From Galerina marginata (lineage: Eukaryota > Basidiomycota > Agaricomycetes > Agaricales > Galerinaceae), in contig JAECYW010000008.1 in NCBI GenBank assembly GCA_023014335.1, positions 2,604,001-2,668,000 of the forward strand: a stretch of DNA of 64,000 nucleotides. Direction: 5' to 3'. Below the pieces are notes generated by a model. The model worked only from the letters and a program-made list of their open reading frames with translations, did no database searches and was not told where the DNA came from. Shown piece after piece: positions 58,109 through 64,000 of this stretch. Position numbers and translations under genes: made by a program. Each line of letters opens with the position of its first letter. The stretch's first letter is position 1.

Positions 58109-58804
58109 TGCAATTATAAAATTCAAAGGCTATTTATAGAGCTGAGCCGGTTCGGCTGGCACTGACGGCGCCGATTCACGCCAAATTGGGCCGGTGCTGG
58201 CCAGAGCGTCCAACCTGCATGGCCAGCCATCCTAACTAACTTCCTTTCCTTTCGACTTCGACTTGTCGCTTTCACTCGATACCAAGCGTCCGCGAGTTGT
58301 GCACCAGTTCCATATTGTTTAGCATCGGCAACGAGGCCGGCCACGTAAATGCAGTTTTACAGGTCCTAGTTGCCGTTGACTCAACTTCACGTCAACGCAA
58401 ATCACTATTTCACAAATCACTAGACGACGCCCACCAGTGCCCTTTCTGGGACTGGGAGTCCTCCGGAATTTGAATGCATTCATTCCAGTCGGGTCCATCG
58501 CCTCGATAGAGCTCTACTTGCGGACATCTTCTGTCCAATCGAACATACTCAGCCCCAAGCCCTAGTAACCTGGTTTTCTCTTCACACTTTTGGACTCGTC
58601 ATGCTGCGGCGGTGTCTCTTCATTCTCGTTATCACAGTAGCAATGCTTTATAGGGTACTATATGTGTTCTATTCACCTATTCAGTAAGAGTACTCAACCC
58701 GGGAGAGTTTACTTGACTTCCAATCAGTCGGGCTGAATGACTTTGACTATTCATGGCGCAAGCGGACATTCTAGAAGCCTGTTGGCTGAGGCACACCGCA
58801 AGCT
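58109..58804. other. Gene-free stretch between fold-back repeat and F-box-like remnant
   Basis: About 700 bases with no supported gene. A TGTGTTATGC-type direct repeat occurs just before the next frame (58805-58830). Confidence 0.4.
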
Positions 58805-59999
58805 ATGCTACGCTGTGTTATGCTGTGTTACCTGTCAGCCAAGTTTTGGACCATCCAAGTGCTAGCCATAGTTCGTAGCGCAATGGCGGGGGAAATGTAT
58901 CATTCGAAGCGCAATCAGGCCTACCCAATGTCCCCAACGCCACTGCTACACCCAGATATTGGCCATCCCCTCGTGTTCGGCTGGCCTAGGGACATCCCCT
59001 TACCTTCTCTCATCACCGACTCGTTTCCAGCCAATGCATTGTACCCAATCCGCCTTCTCCAGATTATCATTGGTCCAAATATGGATGCCGCTGCAGATGC
59101 GGCCCTTCATCTATTTCTAGGGACGCGCCTTGTTCCTAATCTGGAATGCGTTTCTGTCGTCTTCCACGCAGGTTCCTTCACACCGCATCGTTTGAGTCGC
59201 GTACAGCAGTACCTGGGTCCGTCCTGCGTTTGGAGCGAAATACGTGTTTTGGATCCCAGCCTCCAAACTGAAACCACCACGATTCAAGTCATTAACCATG
59301 GGCAGCCCATGCACTTTTGGTTTCTCGTCATCCCAGCCGACGGAATTGACGAACGGCTGGCCAATGATTTGTCCGCGTCTTCAGCATCACTCAATCTGAA
59401 GATTATTCCACCACTCTCACCCCAGACATTCCTGAATCATTATGATTTAATTTTATCCCGACTCATTGACGCGTTACGATCAGCCACACACCTCCAACGA
59501 CTGAGTTTTCCCCTGGATTTTCTGCTCAAGGATGCAAAGGCCACGGAGGTCATGTTCGATATATTGCGATCACAAGCCCCAGCTAGAGGAGCTCGAACTT
59601 CAGTGCGCCAGCAGCGATGGACCTTGACGCTGAAGGAACGCGTGTCGCCGTCAACGAATTGGCAAAGACCTTCACTCTCGAGTCGAGATTCTTATCTCGG
59701 CTCAAGCGATTTGCGGTTCCAGTTCGCTTCATACGGACTCGCCTCCTATCTATAGGAAACAATCCCGCCAGATGCGTTCGTGGTTAATTTTACTAACCCT
59801 CGCAATGAAGAAGTTACATTTCCTGGACTCCAAGTGTAACGTTATCTCGCCATTGATTTTCCGCTGGGACGGGAGGACAGGGTTTCCTAAATTACAGGTT
59901 CTTGGACCACTATACCTAGCTTTCCATCGTTCTTTTTTCTTTCTGTCGTTATTTTCAACTATGATATTCGCTTTCGATTCGCTTTCTTCTGTTGCATAG
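58805..59999 (+). CDS. F-box/LRR-like hypothetical protein, probably frame-damaged
   Basis: A frame from 58805 (ATG MLRCVMLCYLS; a better start may be 58882, MAGEMYHSKRNQAYP) runs to 59755. It contains leucine-rich helical repeats such as RLIDALRSATHLQRLSFPLD and LNLKIIPPLSPQTFLNHYDL, similar in style to the LRR-like halves of basidiomycete F-box proteins. One base near 59575 shifts the frame into KPQLEELELQ; further downstream FPGLQV and RWDGRTGFPKLQVLGPLYLA continue the pattern to about 59999. No F-box itself is visible. Identity is tentative and the gene may be decayed. Confidence 0.35.
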
Positions 60000-60225
60000 T
60001 GCTCTCGAACAAGTGTCATTTCCTTACTGCATTGTAAGGTGCCAGATGAAACTGTGGTTCACGCTCGCCTGAACAAGTGATAGATGCATAGTCACCTAGT
60101 ACAAGATATCTCCACATACATCATTAATTATGTAGGATGGCATCACCCAGTCAGTCAAGAAGTCCATGCCAGAAGGCCGGTATATAATAAAGTGTCGTAC
60201 AAGCGAGTCGTTTCTCTATAGGCCT
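60000..60225. other. 3' region of GMC gene 2
   Basis: About 230 bases, AT-rich (TATATAATAA at 60181-60190). Nothing else recognised. Confidence 0.4.
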
Positions 60226-62662
60226 TCAATGTGAGGCCTTGATAAGGTCAGCGGCTTTCTCTGCCACACCATACAAGGTGGACGAAAGGTGAGCACTAAT
60301 TTGCAACGGCATAATCGAGGCGTCAACCACGCGAACATTCGTAGTGTCGTACACCTTTAATTGAGAATCGACGACTCCTAATGCAAAATTAAATTAAATA
60401 ACCGACTCGTTTTTGGTGAAGGAAACTAACCTCCTAGACTGCGTTTCATCATGGCTGCAGTACCAATGGGATGGGCAACTGAGTCAAAGGTCGATTTGAT
60501 CCAGGATTTCCAAGCCGCGTCTGTAACCCCGGCTTGCATTATCCGGAACGGCACTTCCAGGTCTTGTCTCTCCAGTGGACAACGAGCTGGTAGAACTTAG
60601 TATCGGACAGTCAAGAGATTCCAGATGAGCCGTTACCTAAGTGGAGGTGTGGTCAAAATTTTTCGAGCTAGGCGAGCACCAGCTACTTGAACGTCTAGAT
60701 CGAAGTCGACGCTGTAATAATTGACCGTGACTTGAGGTTGGGTAAAAGGATCGGTGGTCTGTCGCGATTAGAATGCTTGAAGGAATGCCGTCTTGACAGA
60801 CTAAAAGCAAACTTACTGTAATCTTAACGTTTCCTCTGCTGAACGGGAGGAGGTTCCATGCCAGCATACCTAAGGCGCTGAAAGGTGGATGGACAGTCAG
60901 CAGCACAAAAATGATCATGATTTATTTTTGACAACTCTTACTCTGGGTATCCAATGTCGAAGAAGAGTTCCATAACGGGGGCGTTATTATTAATGATCAA
61001 GTCCGCTTGGACTTGGAAGATTTGCTGCAAGGCGTCGGCAGACAAGCCCGAATCCGCTTGCGATGCTGCCCAAGAAGCGATGGAAGATTGAATGCGAGAG
61101 ACTGTAGCATTGGCGTTCGAGCCGAAGATCTGATAAAGATTGGGGTAGGCAATTAGCATCAGTAGGCCCTCTGCCTCCTTCATCGAACCCGTTTCCTCCG
61201 GCACCGTGGGTGCTCATCGCCTACAAACCACATTGTGAGGCTTTGGACGTCGTAGACAGAAGAACGACGTACCTGCTCTTGCAGATTTTTACCAACAGTC
61301 TTAAGGTCGATCATAGCTGTAATTCCCAGAGGATCAAGTATGGCTGAGTCCCCGATGCCAGAAAGTTGAAGGAGAGCTGGTGTCTAAAGGATAAATCAGA
61401 CGTTTATAACAAGAAGATGACATCATTTCAAACCTGGATCGCGCCTGCAGCTAGTATGACTTCTCGTCTGGCAGATGCGGTATAACGTGTTGAACCTCCG
61501 CTAGCTGGGGCGAACTCCACACCAGAAGCCGTCAGCGGTATTCCACCAGTATTCCAGTTGATTTTAGTGACCTTTGACGCATCAGTATATAGTTACACGT
61601 CGGTATGTGAACAACCTAGACCTGGTGTGTCACCAAAGTAAGCCAACTTGTCCTTATGCTTTCCACTGGGGTAAGATACGCCATAGCGGAGGAGGATCGA
61701 TGATCACCTGTCATGCCAATTTATGGTCTGAAGAAGGGTCGAACGGTCAACGAAGTTTTGAAATCGAAGAAAGGACTGGTGCTCACAAGTGGGGTGATTG
61801 AAACACAATTAGGCGTTCCACCGTTAAGATCTTTGAAATGGCTAATACCCGTGAGTGCAACAATTGTGTCAACGAACGCCGGTTGTTGCGGTCCACCATA
61901 CATATCGTCCGGGTAGGTGACCTGAACTGGACCGGAGAACCCATGATAAGATGAGATAGACTGGGCTCCTTTTGCTGCTTGTTGAAGGTTTCCTGACTAT
62001 GGTGGTTGTTTGTCAGCTTACGCGATGAGAAAAAAAGAGTATACGGATGCCAACCTTTTTCATGTAGGCCCAGAGACCTTGCCAGTTCCATCCGACGCTG
62101 GCTTCTGAAGGTTCGAGTAGGGCTGACCAAGAATCGTACTGGGCATTCAGTCCACGGGTGTAAGCAGCACCGTTAATGGATGCTATGGAATTAATGACAC
62201 ATTGAACGCTTAAACGTCCAAGGCGTCAAAATTTGGTCACTCACAACTTCCCCCCAAGGTTCTCCCGCTATCGTGAGCGGAAATGATTAAGATTTGCAAA
62301 ATAACGAAAATTAGAAGACAAGGCACTAACCCTAGGATAGATTTTCCTTGATCTGCGGACCATGAATAAGTCAGTTCGGAACCAAACGCATTACCGTATT
62401 CATAGATATCATAAACTCGGGAGTCGTTCCTGTTATCCGCCCCAGTTTCAATCAGAAGAATAGTCACTGTTGGGTCTTCTGCAAGTCGTGCGGCCACCGT
62501 GGTCCCAGTCAGGCCAGCTCCGACGACAATATAATCAAAAGTTTGTCCATTTGCCACAGATGCAGAAGTGGTGACCCCCGAAGTGCGTTTTTGCAATGAG
62601 GGAGTGGCACATGCACTGGCGAAATAAAGGGTCGAGATGACTAGTTGGAAAATGGGAGACAT
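60226..62662 (-). CDS. Secreted GMC oxidoreductase 2 (AA3-type)
   Basis: ATG 62662 gives a signal peptide (MSPIFQLVISTLYFASACAT) and then the FAD motif DYIVVGAGLTGTTVAARLAE. Other conserved parts: AGRTLGGS, AAYTRGLNAQYDSW, PVQVTYPDDMYGG, VILAAGAIQTPALLQLSGIG and the C-terminal catalytic His region VAHPIGTAAMMKRSLGG, followed by VRVVDASIMPLQ and ISAHLSSTLYGVAEKAADLI. About eight introns separate the exons, including one after CCACTT near 61775-61795. A single extra A near 61706 shifts the frame between TINWHD and GDHRSSSAMAYL. Otherwise intact. Substrate unknown (glucose, aryl alcohol or pyranose are options). It is not a tandem copy of GMC gene 1; similarity is at family level only. Confidence 0.87.
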
Positions 62663-64000
62663 AGGAAGGTGATAAGAAAAGGATTGGACAAGACAACCCT
62701 TCTGCTGTTCACTTGACATTTTATATCAGTTTTGTATTTTCCGATTGTGCAGTGCCGAGCATGTGAATAAAAAAATTCCACTCCAACGTTACATGCGTTA
62801 CATGCCAGTGATGCTCAAAGAAAGGCTCGCAGAGCACATATGTTACCTAGATACTTTCAAGGGGTCAGAAGACGTCGATGGTGGACAACTTTCCGAGATA
62901 CCTAAACGGCACGGAAGATCTTGGGAAGAGCCTTTCATTTCCAAAAATACTGGCAAATGTCTTTAGTCGATGCCTTCACATTGACAGGCCGAGGGGTGTT
63001 ATCGGTGGCAAATCCCTCGAGCCTCTTGCCAGGTTCCTGCAGCTTTTGCGTTGTCACCGTCGTGCTTGTCCAAAGCTTGTCCTCTAATTTATTTTTTTCT
63101 TTGGCTGTCAAACCTTCGTTACGTAAAATTTCCCGCGCACTCTGAAGACACATCACGGAAAACTTGGACTTCAATTGCAACCACCATGTTCAAAAGTCCT
63201 CATTTTGCTTTTCAGCTAGTTTTTTCTGGTGCGTTTAGGGGTGTGTTTATCATGTGCTCATGAAAATTGCAAGTCCTTTTGATGCTCCACCATTTCCAAA
63301 AGAATAGTAACTGGCCATCTTAGCGATTCTCCATGCCGGTGCCATCGCAAGCATTTCAAAAGGGTAGCTCGGGCTTGCCTAGTTTCAGATGCAATGCACT
63401 ACTATCCGAAAGTCACGGTTTGAGGTGTGTTTTTTTTGTCGTTTCCTTGATATGGGTAGACAGCTGAACAGTTGAAAGCAACTTCTTGACTGGGATAGTA
63501 TAATCTGTTCATCCATTACATCAGATACGCAAAGGCCACCAAGCAACCCCCATTATACATTGGACCGGTCAGCTCACTATTCTTAGATTTATTTGACCGA
63601 CTCTGACCCCAGCCTTCATCCTCCGTTGAGCAAGGATATCCAACCAGTGCCGTCGGTGACCATCTTTGTGAGGCGGTCTTTTATATATGCTGCACATGGA
63701 CATCCTATCGTATGACCACAGACAAGTTCCCTGCTCTTCCTAACTCTGATGAATTTTCGACCATTGCATGTTAACATTCACGACCACATGCGAGAAATCG
63801 GCTCGAACGGGGCTATTTCAGCTATTTTTTAATCTCTTCTGGGGCGAATTCAAAGCCTCTTCGCAGCTCTCAGGTCTAGAAGATATTACTGAGCTGTCAT
63901 GGCTGGTTCCTTGTAAATTCTCAAGGCTGTTTCCCGTTTGTTTTTATAAATGCGGGTTGTATTTTTTTCGGCGGAGGCGGGTCAAGACGCAAGAGCTACG
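62663..64000. other. Gene-free window end
   Basis: About 1.34 kb with no supported gene. Open stretches at 62935-63180 (-) and 62745-63263 (+) overlap and match nothing. It should include the promoter of GMC gene 2; further upstream content is unknown. Confidence 0.45.

Noticed and set aside
32780..62662. GMC genes 1 and 2 as a tandem or recent duplicate pair
   Set aside because: They lie 25 kb apart on opposite strands, and similarity is limited to general GMC family motifs.
62935..63180. Minus-strand 81-residue Lys-rich open frame near the window end
   Set aside because: Isolated, no recognised domain, no supporting neighbour or splice site.
1..64000. Programmed ribosomal frameshifting as explanation for the frame breaks
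   Set aside because: Breaks are numerous, occur in unrelated genes, have no common slippery sequence, and most are single-base additions at differing places.
1..64000. CRISPR arrays, rRNA genes or telomeric repeats
   Set aside because: No regularly spaced repeats, no rRNA signature sequence and no TTAGGG-like arrays were seen.

Overview
The window is nuclear DNA of a filamentous basidiomycete, most likely a wood- or litter-decaying Agaricomycete. The evidence is genes split by many 50-65 bp GT-AG introns, an AA9 copper monooxygenase, secreted GMC oxidoreductases, NACHT-type STAND proteins of mushroom type, a reducing polyketide synthase with a terminal reductase, and a nuclear tRNA-Glu with internal A and B boxes. 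Nothing bacterial, organellar or viral is seen.

Layout. 1-4490 (+): C-terminal part of a polyketide synthase (methyltransferase, ketoreductase, carrier protein, thioester reductase), cut by the window edge. 4622-8189 (-): two housekeeping genes, the INO80 subunit Ies6 and the Pumilio-type ribosome biogenesis factor Puf6. 8941-11322 (-): tandem pair of 2-haloacid-dehalogenase-like HAD enzymes. 12070-19630 (+): tandem pair of about 1,100-residue proteins with a helical N-terminal domain and a long TPR array. 19725-23306 (-): tandem pair of TatD nucleases. 23560-28551 (-): NAT9-type acetyltransferase, a Bles03/DUF1917 protein and an MFS drug/polyamine transporter. 30648-35064 (+): AA9 LPMO, tRNA-Glu (- strand) and a GMC oxidoreductase. 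35260-42407 (-): two NACHT STAND paralogues separated by a non-autonomous hAT-like element with a perfect 8-bp target duplication. 42786-44907 (+): Ssz1 of the ribosome-associated complex. 45084-48075 (-): tandem pair of peroxisomal enoyl-CoA isomerase/hydratases, both ending in SKL. 48736-52906: divergent flavin monooxygenase (-) and CaMK-like kinase (+). 53925-60000: orphan genes, a fold-back repeat and an F-box/LRR-like remnant. 60226-62662 (-): second GMC oxidoreductase.

Two themes run through the region. First, same-strand tandem paralogue pairs are very frequent (HAD, TPR, TatD, NACHT, ECH), and several pairs differ in informative ways: one isomerase copy lost a catalytic Asp, one TatD copy gained an acidic tail, and the other has a possible mitochondrial presequence. 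Second, many genes, including housekeeping ones (Puf6, Ssz1), carry repeated single-base frame breaks, mostly apparent insertions, while the protein on each side stays conserved. This fits consensus errors of an unpolished assembly better than mass pseudogenisation, and exact protein sequences from the affected genes should not be trusted. Other genes (NAT9, DUF1917, MFS, the first NACHT) read through cleanly apart from introns.

All identifications are by reading motifs; no database search was run. Exon boundaries are inferred from splice signals and reading frame.
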